Source of the DNA: Thiomicrorhabdus aquaedulcis
Lineage (GTDB): Bacteria > Pseudomonadota > Gammaproteobacteria > Thiomicrospirales > Thiomicrospiraceae
NCBI RefSeq assembly: GCF_004001325.1
Contig: NZ_AP018722.1
Span: 1,364,001 to 1,428,000, forward strand
Reading direction: 5' to 3'
DNA: 64,000 nucleotides
Both the position numbers and the translations under genes were made by a program. Position 1 is the stretch's first letter, and each line of letters starts with the position of its first letter. This document shows, in pieces, positions 48,902 to 58,009 of the stretch. The notes beneath the pieces are model-generated. The model ran no database searches, was not told the DNA's origin, and worked only from the letters and a program-made list of their open reading frames with translations.

Positions 48902-49678
48902 TTACGCTGCAAAAATTTTATGCACCAGCGCCAAGTCTAAAAACATTGCATCACCCAACGTGTTGGTATCGAGTGTGCCGCCTAATACGGTAAAACCGCT
49001 TTTAGCGTCGCCCATTTGATCCAAAATTAACTCCGCACCGGTAAAATCGTCGTCTTTGGTGTATTCATTAATCGTAATAATGGTTTTTAAATTTGAACCT
49101 GCTGACGATTTATATCCGTTAATCGAGTCTTCAAACGCAATGGCGTCTGCGGCGGTTAGGTTCATTTTTTCTAACGCCCAAAGATAAATATCCGGCGCAG
49201 GCTTTTTGGCCGGGACGACGTCACCCGCGGCAATCACTTCAAACCAGCTTTCAGAATCGGCACCTAAAGTGTTTTGCAATAACGCTGTCACGTTTTCAGG
49301 CGTGGTGGTGGTAACCACGGCCATGCGCATGCCCGCTTGGCGTGCTTGGTTAATTAAGTTTTCAACGCCGGTGCGCAATGGAATCTTACCTTGTGCCATC
49401 AGTTCGGTGTAAAAGTCGGTTTTAGACGCGTGCAAACTTTTTACAAATTCGTCAAAATTATCGGGCTTAACAAACTCGGTGTTAAATTTTTCTAAGTAAA
49501 AACGAATACGCTCTTTACCACCGGTTACCGCCAACAGTTCGCCATACAGCGCTTCGTCCCACACCCAATCCAATCCCGCTTTGGCAAACGCCATATTAAA
49601 CGCCGGACGGTGACCATCGCGCTCGGTATCGGCCAACGTGCCGTCCACATCAAATAACAGTGCTTGTAAGGTTGCCAT
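48902..49678 (-). CDS. cbbY: CbbY-type HAD phosphatase
   Basis: 258 residues of the HAD superfamily: LLFDVDGTLADTERDGHRPAFN, VVTTTT, KKPAPDIYLWALEKMNL and FEDSINGYKSS. CbbY removes xylulose 1,5-bisphosphate, a Rubisco inhibitor, which fits an autotroph. It stands apart from any Rubisco genes in this window. Confidence 0.9.
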   Translation of the reverse strand: MATLQALLFDVDGTLADTERDGHRPAFNMAFAKAGLDWVWDEALYGELLAVTGGKERIRFYLEKFNTEFVKPDNFDEFVKSLHASKTDFYTELMAQGKIPLRTGVENLINQARQAGMRMAVVTTTTPENVTALLQNTLGADSESWFEVIAAGDVVPAKKPAPDIYLWALEKMNLTAADAIAFEDSINGYKSSAGSNLKTIITINEYTKDDDFTGAELILDQMGDAKSGFTVLGGTLDTNTLGDAMFLDLALVHKIFAA

Positions 49679-49807
49679 AGTAATTTACTCTCTTGGTTTA
49701 TAAGTTTGCTGGCATTTTGCTGGATAGTTTAGGTATTTTCAAGACTAATTGTTTTTTAACTCAAAATTGATTTAGCGTAACTTAGTCATTCGATATAGTT
49801 TTTATGT

Positions 49808-49930
49808 ATGGATGAACAAGTAAAATATCACAAAAAAATCTTGTTGGAGTCTCTTAAAACTGATATAAAACACCGCATTAAAATTATGGTACTCGCCAGC
49901 TGGTTGCTTAACGACCGTTTAATCCAATAA
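49808..49930 (+). CDS. Putative 40-residue ORF upstream of dksA
   Basis: Reads MDEQVKYHKKILLESLKTDI then HRIKIMVLASWLLNDRLIQ, basic with one amphipathic helix; ends 24 bp before dksA. No good ribosome site is visible, so it could be chance or a leader peptide. Confidence 0.3.
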   Translation: MDEQVKYHKKILLESLKTDIKHRIKIMVLASWLLNDRLIQ

Positions 49931-49954
49931 TCAAGAGTACCTAGGAGCGAGAAA

Positions 49955-50383
49955 ATGGAAAACAACATCGACTTTATTGAAAACTTCCCAGCTTACCAAA
50001 CTAAGCCAGGCGAAGAGTACATGAGCCCCGGAATGCTTGAACATTTTAAGGCTAAATTATTGGCATGGAAGACACAACTTTTAGCCGAAGCCAACAGCAC
50101 AGTGTCGCATTTAAAAACTGAATCCAATACACCTGCCGATCCCAACGACCGCGCCTCGCAAGAAGAAGAGTTTGCCCTTGAGCTACGCACTCGCGACCGT
50201 GAGCGTAAATTAATTGCCAAAATTGATAAGTCGTTGCGTGACATTGAGTCGGGGCAATACGGCTACTGCAAAATCAGTGGCGACGAAATTGGTTTACCGC
50301 GCATGGAAGCTCGTCCTACCGCCGACATGACCGTTGAAATGAAGCGTAAACAAGAAATTCGTGAAAAACAAGGCGTGGCGTAA
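49955..50383 (+). CDS. dksA: DksA-family regulator lacking the zinc cysteines
   Basis: 142 residues; binds the RNA polymerase secondary channel and works with ppGpp made by RelA. The coiled coil carries the tip aspartates (DPNDRASQEEEF), and the globular part has EIGLPRMEARPTADM. Of the four zinc cysteines in E. coli DksA only one remains (YGYCKISGDEIG; later TVEMK). Single-cysteine forms exist in other proteobacteria and can work without zinc. Clear AGGAG site at the start. Confidence 0.92.
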   Translation: MENNIDFIENFPAYQTKPGEEYMSPGMLEHFKAKLLAWKTQLLAEANSTVSHLKTESNTPADPNDRASQEEEFALELRTRDRERKLIAKIDKSLRDIESGQYGYCKISGDEIGLPRMEARPTADMTVEMKRKQEIREKQGVA

Positions 50384-50450
50384 GGCCTACTTAGCTTTAT
50401 TAGTTTTAGTTTAAGCGTTAAATTAAATCTTAAAATTTAATGTACGTCTG

Positions 50451-50482
50451 CAAATTTACGCCTAACTGCGGGCGTAAATTTG
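50451..50482. repeat. 12-bp stem hairpin after dksA
   Basis: CAAATTTACGCC and GGCGTAAATTTG with an 8-nt loop, 67 bp past the dksA stop. No T-run follows; may be a processed 3' end or a site upstream of the next gene. Confidence 0.55.
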
Positions 50483-50516
50483 ACCGCTCTGCCATGCAAT
50501 ATGGGGCTTAATTTTA

Positions 50517-52169
50517 TTGAACTCAAATCAACCTGCGTCTTTGTTTGAGTTTTCTGAACTCGTTAATGCTCTGTGCAATCCGCTGACTTACCCGCACCCT
50601 GTTGAAGTCATTACCACCATTGAAACGCATATTTCGATTGTGTTTTTAACCGGTGACTTTGCCTACAAACTTAAAAAACCGGTCAACTTTGGCTTTCTGG
50701 ACTTTAGCACCTTGGCCAATCGCCAACACTATTGCCAACTCGAACTCACCTTAAATCGCCGTTTTGCGCCGCAACTGTATTTGGCTGTGGTACCCATCTA
50801 TTTTGATTGCCCAAACTTCTCGGTGCAAACTCCGCTTAACTCCACCGCCCAACCCGTTGATTTTTTAGTCAAAATGACTCAGTTTGACCCTAACCTTGTA
50901 TTGGGACGCTTGTTAAACCAGCGTATATTCAGCCCCAGTGAGCGCGACAACTTGGCCAATCAAGTGGCGCAAGCAATCAGTCAGTTTCACCTTTTAGCAT
51001 CGCACGTTGAGCCAACCAGCTTTTTAGGCGAACCCAACACCCTGTTACAACCGATGTTAGATAATTTTGCAGTATTGCAAAGCACCTTTAGCGCGCCCAC
51101 GCACCAGGCCTGGTTAAACGATTTATTGGACTGGACGCACAGCCAATTTAATGCCTTACGCCTCTTATTGGTGGTCAGAAAACAACAGGGATTTGTGCGC
51201 GCTTGCCACGGCGACTTGCATTTGGACAACATTGCGCTGGTTGACGAACAACCGGTGCTGTTTGATGGCATTGAGTTTAGCGAACCGTTTCGCTGGATTG
51301 ATGTGATGAGCGATTTGGCATTTTTATTAATTGATTTGGATTTTCGCGGTCAATTTGCGCTGCAACGGCAAATTTTAAGCCGTTATTTAACGCTCACCAA
51401 CGACACCGAGGGCTTAGCGGTACTGCGGTTTTATAAAGTCTATCGAGCGTTAGTGCGCGCTAAAATTACTACCTTGCGCGCCCAGCAACTGGCACACGAT
51501 CCTTTAGTGCAAAACAATTTACGACAAGACAATTTACAAGAGCAAGCCTGTTTGCAAAACGCCGCGCGCTATATTGAACAGGCCTGGTCATACACTCAAC
51601 CATCACCAACTCTCAAACTTATATTATTGCAAGGGGTTTCTGGGTCGGGCAAAAGCTTTTTAACGCAAGCCTTACTGCAACACATCGATGCCATATCGCT
51701 CAGTTCGGATCTTGAGCGCAAACACCTGTTTGGCATCAATGCCTTAGATCGGGTTAAACCCGCGCAAAAAAGCCAGCTGTATTCGCCCCAAATGAATCAA
51801 CAAACCTACGCCACGTTGTTAAGCAAAGCGCAAAGCATGCTCAGCCAAGGCTGTAACGTGTTGATTGACGCGACGTTTTTAAAACGCGCGCATCGCCAAC
51901 CGTTTTACGACTTGGCCAATCGTTTGCAGTTAAACGCGTATGTACTGTATTTACAAACCCCAAGCGCCTTGGCACAACAGGCCATTACCGAACGATTACA
52001 CGCCAACAACAATCCGTCGGATGCCGATGTCTCGGTAATGCTAAATCAACTGCACGTTTTAGAACCCCCGCAACCCGATGAGCCGGCACTTAGTTTGCAC
52101 GCGGTCGAATTGCGCCAAGAGATTCCCATTAAACGCATTCAAGATTTTTTACAATCGGTCGATAAGTAG
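50517..52169 (+). CDS. Fused APH-like kinase and P-loop kinase
   Basis: 550 residues. The N-terminal half resembles aminoglycoside phosphotransferase-type kinases (FAYKLKKPVNFGFLDFSTL; catalytic CHGDLHLDNIAL; LFDGIEFSEPFRWID). The C-terminal half (from about 360) is a P-loop kinase, Walker A GVSGSGKS. This two-domain family is widespread and annotated as bifunctional aminoglycoside phosphotransferase/ATP-binding protein, but its substrate is unknown and resistance is not implied. Start is TTG at 50517; no in-frame ATG lies near. Confidence 0.85.
   Translation: MNSNQPASLFEFSELVNALCNPLTYPHPVEVITTIETHISIVFLTGDFAYKLKKPVNFGFLDFSTLANRQHYCQLELTLNRRFAPQLYLAVVPIYFDCPNFSVQTPLNSTAQPVDFLVKMTQFDPNLVLGRLLNQRIFSPSERDNLANQVAQAISQFHLLASHVEPTSFLGEPNTLLQPMLDNFAVLQSTFSAPTHQAWLNDLLDWTHSQFNALRLLLVVRKQQGFVRACHGDLHLDNIALVDEQPVLFDGIEFSEPFRWIDVMSDLAFLLIDLDFRGQFALQRQILSRYLTLTNDTEGLAVLRFYKVYRALVRAKITTLRAQQLAHDPLVQNNLRQDNLQEQACLQNAARYIEQAWSYTQPSPTLKLILLQGVSGSGKSFLTQALLQHIDAISLSSDLERKHLFGINALDRVKPAQKSQLYSPQMNQQTYATLLSKAQSMLSQGCNVLIDATFLKRAHRQPFYDLANRLQLNAYVLYLQTPSALAQQAITERLHANNNPSDADVSVMLNQLHVLEPPQPDEPALSLHAVELRQEIPIKRIQDFLQSVDK
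51103..51114. repeat. ACCAGGCCTGGT palindrome inside the kinase fusion
   Basis: Perfect copy read as H-Q-A-W-L; a near copy (ACAGGCCTGGT, about 51575) encodes EQAWS further on. Confidence 0.95.
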
Positions 52170-52202
52170 ACTAATATTAAAAAACTTACACAAAGTGACT
52201 GT

Positions 52203-52811
52203 ATGAACTCCAGCGTGTTTAACTTTTACAATAAAACCGTTTTACCAGGCCTGGTGATGTTGTGCTTGGTAATGCTCAATTCTGCAAACTTATACGCTCA
52301 AGACGCTCAACCAGACGCGCCGCCGGTAAAAGTGAGTGAGGTTAAAGTTTTGGGGTTAAGTTTGCTCAGCGCCAATAAAAAAGACGTCAGCAAACACCTA
52401 AACGATTTGGGCGGATTTACCCAAGAGCGCAGTACACAGGGGCACAATAACATCAGTCGGTTTTTTCCAATTTCTAATCAACGCGACAGTTATGACTTTA
52501 CGTTTCGTTTTAATACCGCCGGCAGCATTACCTCGGTCAAACGTCTGTATCGACCTTATTCACTGCAGCACAGTAATCAGCGCACGCCGCTGCAAACCAA
52601 AGACATTGCCCTTAGCTTTATCACCCAAATTGGCCAACCCAGTTTTATTAATCGTAAAGGCAATGGCGGGCCAAACACCTATTTAAGCTACGTTTGGCAA
52701 GACGACCAACTTAAAATTACCGTTGACAGAGAAGGTTCTGAAAAACACGGTGATGTGTTTGTTGAATATCAGGTAAAAGGCAACGACCCGTTCTTGCTGG
52801 CTAAAAAATAA
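52203..52811 (+). CDS. Exported protein of unknown function
   Basis: 202 residues with a signal peptide (LPGLVMLCLVMLNSANLYAQD). The mature part has one alpha/beta-looking region (VKVLGLSLLSANKKDVSKHLNDLGGF, YDFTFRFNTAGSITSVKRLY, ISFITQIGQPSFI). Not recognised. The signal core LPGLVM is encoded across a palindrome copy in the third reading frame. It converges with yqiA. Confidence 0.7.
   Translation: MNSSVFNFYNKTVLPGLVMLCLVMLNSANLYAQDAQPDAPPVKVSEVKVLGLSLLSANKKDVSKHLNDLGGFTQERSTQGHNNISRFFPISNQRDSYDFTFRFNTAGSITSVKRLYRPYSLQHSNQRTPLQTKDIALSFITQIGQPSFINRKGNGGPNTYLSYVWQDDQLKITVDREGSEKHGDVFVEYQVKGNDPFLLAKK
52244..52255. repeat. ACCAGGCCTGGT palindrome inside a signal peptide
   Basis: Perfect copy read as L-P-G-L-V; the only perfect copy in this frame. 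Confidence 0.95.
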
Positions 52812-52815
52812 GGCT

Positions 52816-53478
52816 TTAAACGTCTTTGTCTAATTGCGCCACAAAGTGTTCAATTTCTAACCAGGCCTGGTCAATGTGCGCAAAGGCATGATGGCCTCCG
52901 GCATAACACTTCACCTTAAAACGATTGGTTGGTAAGGCTTGATAACGGCTCAAAGCGTGCGGCACATCAATCACTTCATCGGCTTCATCCACCAACAACA
53001 ACGCATTAATCGTTGGGTTTAAATGCGCCACATCATAGTGTTGCAACGCCTCACAATAGTCTGTATCTATGCAAAACGCCTCACCGGTAACGGGATTAAC
53101 ATGCGAGCCGGCTTCGGCCGCTAAAATGGGCACGGGTGCCAATGCCGGGTTAATCATGATATAAGGCAAATGGTATTTTTGCCCTAAAAATTGCGCGTAA
53201 AACCCACCCATAGAACTGCCCATTAACAATACCAACTCGTGCTTATTCAATAGGGGCAGCAAAATCGCCTCAATGGCTTGTACGCTGTGCTGTGGGCTAA
53301 CAATGGGATAGGTTGGCGTAATAACCTGGGTTATGCGATGTTTGTTGGGCAAATGCGTGCTTTTATCACACTGTGGATGACGAGCTTGACTGGCCACAAT
53401 ATGCGAAAACCATTGACCTTTAACGCTTTGGCCACTGCTTAAAAAGCCGTGTAGATAGATGCATGTGAAACCACTCAT
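52816..53478 (-). CDS. yqiA: YqiA/YcfP-family alpha/beta hydrolase
   Basis: 220 residues with IYLHGFLSSGQSVKGQWF, nucleophile elbow GSSMGGFYA, acid region DEADEVIDV and final histidine in GGHHAFAH. YqiA of E. coli is an esterase on short acyl substrates. About 20 residues longer than usual between strand 1 and 2. Starts head-to-head with the RecJ-like gene, 17 bp apart. Confidence 0.88.
   Translation of the reverse strand: MSGFTCIYLHGFLSSGQSVKGQWFSHIVASQARHPQCDKSTHLPNKHRITQVITPTYPIVSPQHSVQAIEAILLPLLNKHELVLLMGSSMGGFYAQFLGQKYHLPYIMINPALAPVPILAAEAGSHVNPVTGEAFCIDTDYCEALQHYDVAHLNPTINALLLVDEADEVIDVPHALSRYQALPTNRFKVKCYAGGHHAFAHIDQAWLEIEHFVAQLDKDV
52860..52871. repeat. ACCAGGCCTGGT palindrome inside yqiA
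   Basis: Perfect copy read as D-Q-A-W-L on the minus strand. Confidence 0.95.
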
Positions 53479-53495
53479 TCTGCTAAAATCCTTGC

Positions 53496-55256
53496 ATGAT
53501 TAAAATTCCCAAAATTATTGAACGCCCCACTTCTCAAGCTGTCTATTTGGCGGCCTTGCAATTAAATTTAACCCCATTGCAAGCCACCTTGGTGGCTAAA
53601 CGTCTGAGTGAAACCGATTCAATAGAACAGATTGTTTTTCCTAAATTAAAGCATATTCAACACCCCAGCACTCTAAAAAACTCGCTGGCCGCCGCGCACA
53701 TTATCAGCGACGCCATTGCCGCCAACGGCTTGATTGTTTTGGCCACCGATTACGACACCGACGGCGTAACATCAGCCTGGGTCGCCATGACGGCACTGGT
53801 ACACTATTTTAACGTGCCAGCCCACAAAGTCGTGCACATTATTGGCGAGCGCAAGGCCGGTTACGGCATTACCGACGAAGTGTGCGATCGTATTTTAGCG
53901 CTCAATCAACCGGTGTCTTTAGTGATTTCGGCTGACCAAGGTTCCAGTGACGAGCCGCGAATTGCCCGCTTAAAAGCCGCCGGCATTGCTGTGTGCGTAA
54001 CCGATCACCATCAAATGCCCATAGACGGCGCTCCCCAAAGTGCTGTCTGCACCGTCAACCCACAACAAGCCGGTTGCGATTACGATAAAACCGTCGCGGG
54101 CTGTTTTGTCATTTTTTTGGTCATGACCCAAGTGCGTCAGGTATTAATCGAACGCGGTCTGTTGGCCGCCGACTCCCCTAGCTTAAAAGCCTTAGCCCTT
54201 AACGTCGCTTTAGGCACGATTGCCGACAGCGTGAGCTTAAAAAGCCCTAATAATCGGGCCATTGTGCAGTCGGGTTTGCAATTTATTAATCAGTTTACGG
54301 TGCCGGCTTGGCAAGCGGTCAAACAACTTAACGACAATCAGGGCGAGCCGTTTAATGCCGAGTTTTTAGCGTTTCAGGTGGCCACACGCATTAACGCGGC
54401 CAGTCGAGTCAGTGATGTGACCACGGCATTTAATTTTTTAAACGCCGCGCATCTCAGTGAGGCACAACGCCATTTACAACAATTAGACGACGACAATCAA
54501 GACCGCCGTCATCAACAACAAGCCATGTTAGCGCAAGCACAAGACCTGGCGCAGGCGCTTTATCACAATCAAAAATACAGTTTGGCGCTTAAACTGCAAG
54601 GCAATGCGGGGATTCAAGGCATTATTGCCACACGAATAGGCGAGGCGTATGGCTTACCGTGCGTGGCCATGACCGATTTAAAAGACGGTTATTTAGCAGG
54701 CAGCGGCCGTGGCATTGTTAAACACATCGATTTGCGTCACGCTTTTCAGTGGATGGCCGATCAAGAACCCGGTCTGTTTAAATCGATGGGCGGTCACGCA
54801 GGTGCGGCAGGTTGCATGATTAAGCTTGAACACTACGACATCTTTAGCGCCCTATTTGAACAGGCCATTAAGTTGCAAATTGGCGACCAACCGCCCGTGC
54901 CGATTATCGAAACCGACGGACAACTGAGCGAGGCGCAATTAACCCCCAATCTTATCAACGAGCTGGCGCAATTAGAACCTTATGGACGCGAATGGCCGCA
55001 ACCGTTGTTTAATGGTGAATTTGAGATTGTCGAAGTAAAAGCGGTCGGTCAAACGCAAACGCATCTGTCGTTTAAACTTAAACAGGCCTCGGGAAAATGG
55101 ATTCAAGCCATCTACTTTAACGCCAAACAAAGCGCGCAAGACCCCATTGAGTTTACCCCAGGTGAGCGCATACGCTGTGTCTATCAAGCCAGCTTAAACC
55201 GTTACAACGGCCGGGTATCTTTGCAACTTAGACTGCAATGGGCGGCGGCTATGTAG
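53496..55256 (+). CDS. recJ: RecJ-like DHH single-strand exonuclease
   Basis: 586 residues, DHH superfamily: motif I ATDYDTDGVTSA, VISADQGSSDEP, DHH in VCVTDHHQM, NVALGTIADSVSLKSPNNRAI, and the DHHA1 GGH in MGGHAGAAG, then an OB-fold tail. RecJ degrades 5' to 3' single-stranded DNA. Motif II reads DQGSSD, where E. coli has DNGISS, so it may be a paralog rather than the main RecJ. No strong ribosome site precedes the ATG. Confidence 0.85.
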   Translation: MIKIPKIIERPTSQAVYLAALQLNLTPLQATLVAKRLSETDSIEQIVFPKLKHIQHPSTLKNSLAAAHIISDAIAANGLIVLATDYDTDGVTSAWVAMTALVHYFNVPAHKVVHIIGERKAGYGITDEVCDRILALNQPVSLVISADQGSSDEPRIARLKAAGIAVCVTDHHQMPIDGAPQSAVCTVNPQQAGCDYDKTVAGCFVIFLVMTQVRQVLIERGLLAADSPSLKALALNVALGTIADSVSLKSPNNRAIVQSGLQFINQFTVPAWQAVKQLNDNQGEPFNAEFLAFQVATRINAASRVSDVTTAFNFLNAAHLSEAQRHLQQLDDDNQDRRHQQQAMLAQAQDLAQALYHNQKYSLALKLQGNAGIQGIIATRIGEAYGLPCVAMTDLKDGYLAGSGRGIVKHIDLRHAFQWMADQEPGLFKSMGGHAGAAGCMIKLEHYDIFSALFEQAIKLQIGDQPPVPIIETDGQLSEAQLTPNLINELAQLEPYGREWPQPLFNGEFEIVEVKAVGQTQTHLSFKLKQASGKWIQAIYFNAKQSAQDPIEFTPGERIRCVYQASLNRYNGRVSLQLRLQWAAAM

Positions 55257-55314
55257 CCAAGGCCATAACTCTCTTGACACGCGCCCAAAAAAACTAAAAA
55301 AGACTTGTAATGGT

Positions 55315-57273
55315 CTAATAATCCGACCGGCTGCTAGGGCTATTAAAATTTGCGTTATGCGCGGCTTTAACTTTGTACATAGATTGGTCAGCCAACCTAA
55401 TCAGTTGCTCAGCATGTTCCGCATCTTGCGGATAAAACGTCGCGCCAATACTGGCAGAAATGTTTAATGCCAAGTCATTTACGACTATCTCCGAAGCGAC
55501 GGCGCGCATAATGTCTGCCTGAACGGTTTCCAATGCTAAAGGCTCTTTAACGCCCTTAACCACGGCTAAAAACTCATCGCCCGACAAACGTCCAACCGAG
55601 TTAGTTTCGCCCAAAACCTGCGAAAGACGAAGTGCCACTTGCTTGAGCACTTGGTCTCCCACTAAATGACCATGGGTATCATTAATCAACTTAAAGCCAT
55701 TTAAATCAATAAATAAAATGGCCAAACTCCATTGATATTGCTTGGCCTCGGCCATCGCTTCTTGCAAAAGACTTAAAATCAACACTCGGTTTGGCAGTCC
55801 CGTTAAATCATCATAATGCGCGGCTTTATAGAGCTTTTCTTGCATTACTTTTTCTTGCGTAATGTCTCTGGCCATGCATATCACACGTCTTGAACCGCTT
55901 TTTCCGGTTGCAAACGGCATATTCGCCCATTGACAAATCAAACGCTCACCATCTTTGCGTTGATTGTGACTTTCCAAATACACCATTTTATTTTGTACCA
56001 AGGCCTGATGCACCCGATCACGCACAACGACTTCTTCGTCTTGAGCCATGATAAGATTAAAAACCGTTTGTCCTAGCGCCTCTTGAGCACTGTATTGAAA
56101 GGTATTCTGCGCTTCAGTATTCCAATGATAAATTTTGCCCTGCTCATCAACTTCCATCAGGCTCACGGGGGCATTCATAAACAAAGCTTCAAACTGCTGC
56201 TGTCTAAGATTGGCTAAATAATACTGACGATAAAAAATAAGAGCCAATAATCCAACTAAAAATAACGCACCAAAAGCATAATAAAACTGCTGTTTTAAGC
56301 GTTGATAAGCCATGTCTTTAGTCTGATAAAACAGACCTTCAATTTCAAAATTTTCTGGCAGCAAACCCAGTTGATAATAAACATGCGCGATATGTTGCCA
56401 ACGCCCAGGATTCATATAACCGGGCTCCACCAAACTCGGAATCATCAGCTTGCGTATCTGGTCGGCTTCAAACAGCAAATGGGCTCGGCTTTTACGTGTG
56501 GAGTACTTTGAAAAAATCAAATCAACCATTTCATCAGGGTGCTGCATGGCATAACGCCATCCCGCCAACGATGCTTGGCGAAACGCCTCTACTCGTTCGG
56601 GATGGAATTGCACCATCGACTGAGTGGTGACTAAGTTATCGCCATAAAAATCTATGCCCGCCATAATGGGACGAAAAAGCTGCACATCAGCACCTTGGCT
56701 GGCAAACTCAAAAGGCTCATCAGCAGTATAGATCGACATTGACTTAACCTTGCCTTCAATCAAATTCCGTGTTTCATGCTGATGCTCCACCCATTGTAAA
56801 CGCTCAATATCCACCCCTTCCGTCTTCAAATAAGCCAATAATTCCAAAGAATTCGGCTCAAGCATGATGGGCTTACTGGCCAATTGATGAATATTAGAAA
56901 TTCCCGACGATTTTAGCACCGCGAAGGCTAAGGGCGAATGTTGCATAATGGCAGCCAACACCACAACAGGATCACCTTGATAATAATTCAACAAAACCTC
57001 ACTGGTGCCAACGCCAAAATCAGCCTTACCAGATAACACAGTTTTGATAATATCCTGCCCAAAACTCGCCTCGATCAGCGACACATCCAAGCCTGCTTGT
57101 CGATAATATCCCTTCTCAATGGCTGCATAATAACCCGCAAATTGAAACTGGTGCTGCCACTTAAGCTGCAACTTAACAGGCGTTAATTCGGTGGACGACG
57201 CCAAAGCCAAGCTATGACCAATCAAGCAAAAAATCACCAAAACTAAGCCATTAAATCTAGCAGCATGAGTCAC
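55315..57273 (-). CDS. Substrate-binding (NMT1/THI5-like)-PAS-GGDEF receptor
   Basis: 652 residues. Signal peptide, periplasmic NMT1/THI5-type binding domain (about 30-300: LKWQHQFQFAGYYAAIEKGYYRQAGLDV), one span near 340, a PAS domain (about 365-480), and a GGDEF domain with active-type site RLSGDEF. It likely makes cyclic di-GMP in response to a periplasmic ligand of pyrimidine or related type. Start is set at GTG 57273, with GGGAG seven bases upstream, instead of ATGs at 57297 or 57357. It overlaps the deaminase gene by 17 bp. Confidence 0.85.
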   Translation of the reverse strand: MTHAARFNGLVLVIFCLIGHSLALASSTELTPVKLQLKWQHQFQFAGYYAAIEKGYYRQAGLDVSLIEASFGQDIIKTVLSGKADFGVGTSEVLLNYYQGDPVVVLAAIMQHSPLAFAVLKSSGISNIHQLASKPIMLEPNSLELLAYLKTEGVDIERLQWVEHQHETRNLIEGKVKSMSIYTADEPFEFASQGADVQLFRPIMAGIDFYGDNLVTTQSMVQFHPERVEAFRQASLAGWRYAMQHPDEMVDLIFSKYSTRKSRAHLLFEADQIRKLMIPSLVEPGYMNPGRWQHIAHVYYQLGLLPENFEIEGLFYQTKDMAYQRLKQQFYYAFGALFLVGLLALIFYRQYYLANLRQQQFEALFMNAPVSLMEVDEQGKIYHWNTEAQNTFQYSAQEALGQTVFNLIMAQDEEVVVRDRVHQALVQNKMVYLESHNQRKDGERLICQWANMPFATGKSGSRRVICMARDITQEKVMQEKLYKAAHYDDLTGLPNRVLILSLLQEAMAEAKQYQWSLAILFIDLNGFKLINDTHGHLVGDQVLKQVALRLSQVLGETNSVGRLSGDEFLAVVKGVKEPLALETVQADIMRAVASEIVVNDLALNISASIGATFYPQDAEHAEQLIRLADQSMYKVKAAHNANFNSPSSRSDY

Positions 57274-57739
57274 AAGCGCACTCCCCAATATCTTCATTCC
57301 AAATATCGGGACTTTGCTGAATAAAGCTTGCCATGAGCGATATACATCGCGCATCATTCAACTCAACCACCTGAACCCTCGCCTCTCTTAGCCAGTCCAA
57401 ATGCCCTTCAAAATTAACCGACTCGCCCACCACCACCGTGCCAATATTAAACTGCCGAATTAAACCCGAACAATACCAACAGGGTGCCAAAGTGGTGACT
57501 AAAATTTTGTCGCGATAAGAAGACTGCCGCCCCGCCCGCCGAAAGGCATCTGTTTCACCATGAATAGACGGGTCGTTTTCCTGCACTCGTCGATTACGAC
57601 CAACGCTCAATAAATCGCCAGACGCATCGAACAAAGCCGCTCCCACAGGCACGCCTCCTTCGGAAAACCCAATTTCGGCCTGCTCAAAAGCGGGTTCAAG
57701 CAAAGCAGCATACGCTTGTTTAGACAAAATTCCTGACAT
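57257..57739 (-). CDS. Cytosine deaminase, yeast FCY1-type
   Basis: 160 residues of the CDA fold: H60-G-E62 (IHGETDAF) and C87/C90 (APCWYC) form the zinc site. The rest follows yeast cytosine deaminase closely in pattern: GGVPVGAALFDASGDLLSVGRN, VVVGESVNFEGHLDWL, PDIWNEDIGE. The usual bacterial cytosine deaminase, CodA, is unrelated in fold. Coupled to the downstream GGDEF receptor by overlap. Cytosine or a related base as substrate is inferred from pattern only. Confidence 0.82.
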   Translation of the reverse strand: MSGILSKQAYAALLEPAFEQAEIGFSEGGVPVGAALFDASGDLLSVGRNRRVQENDPSIHGETDAFRRAGRQSSYRDKILVTTLAPCWYCSGLIRQFNIGTVVVGESVNFEGHLDWLREARVQVVELNDARCISLMASFIQQSPDIWNEDIGECACDSCC

Positions 57740-57797
57740 ACACCCCCCTGAAAAACTCCGTTAAAGTCCTGAAAAAATTCGGTCAAAGTAATAAGGT

Positions 57798-57930
57798 GAG
57801 ACCTTTTCACGATTGGATGTAAGGCCAAAAATGGTTAAAATTTTCCTGCTTTTCGTTGCACCCCAAAGGTATTTTCGTTGGGCGGTCACTTGTGAATAGC
57901 TGGCTATTCACAAGTGACCGCCTCAAATAA
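57798..57930. mobile_element. Second, right-truncated MITE-like copy
   Basis: Begins GAGACCTTTTCACGATTGG, 17 of 19 bases like the left end of the element at 30039, and follows it over about 60 bp (GGCCAAAAATGGTTAAAA, CCTGCTTTTCGTTG). It contains a perfect hairpin, 57881-57922, 19-bp arms around CTGG. The right terminal repeat is missing. Confidence 0.75.
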
Positions 57931-58009
57931 AAAAGCCCATTTATTTTAAAGTGAACGGCATGTTAACGCTCAACACACTTTACGTTAACAAAGAGCTTTA
58001 CTTATCAAC

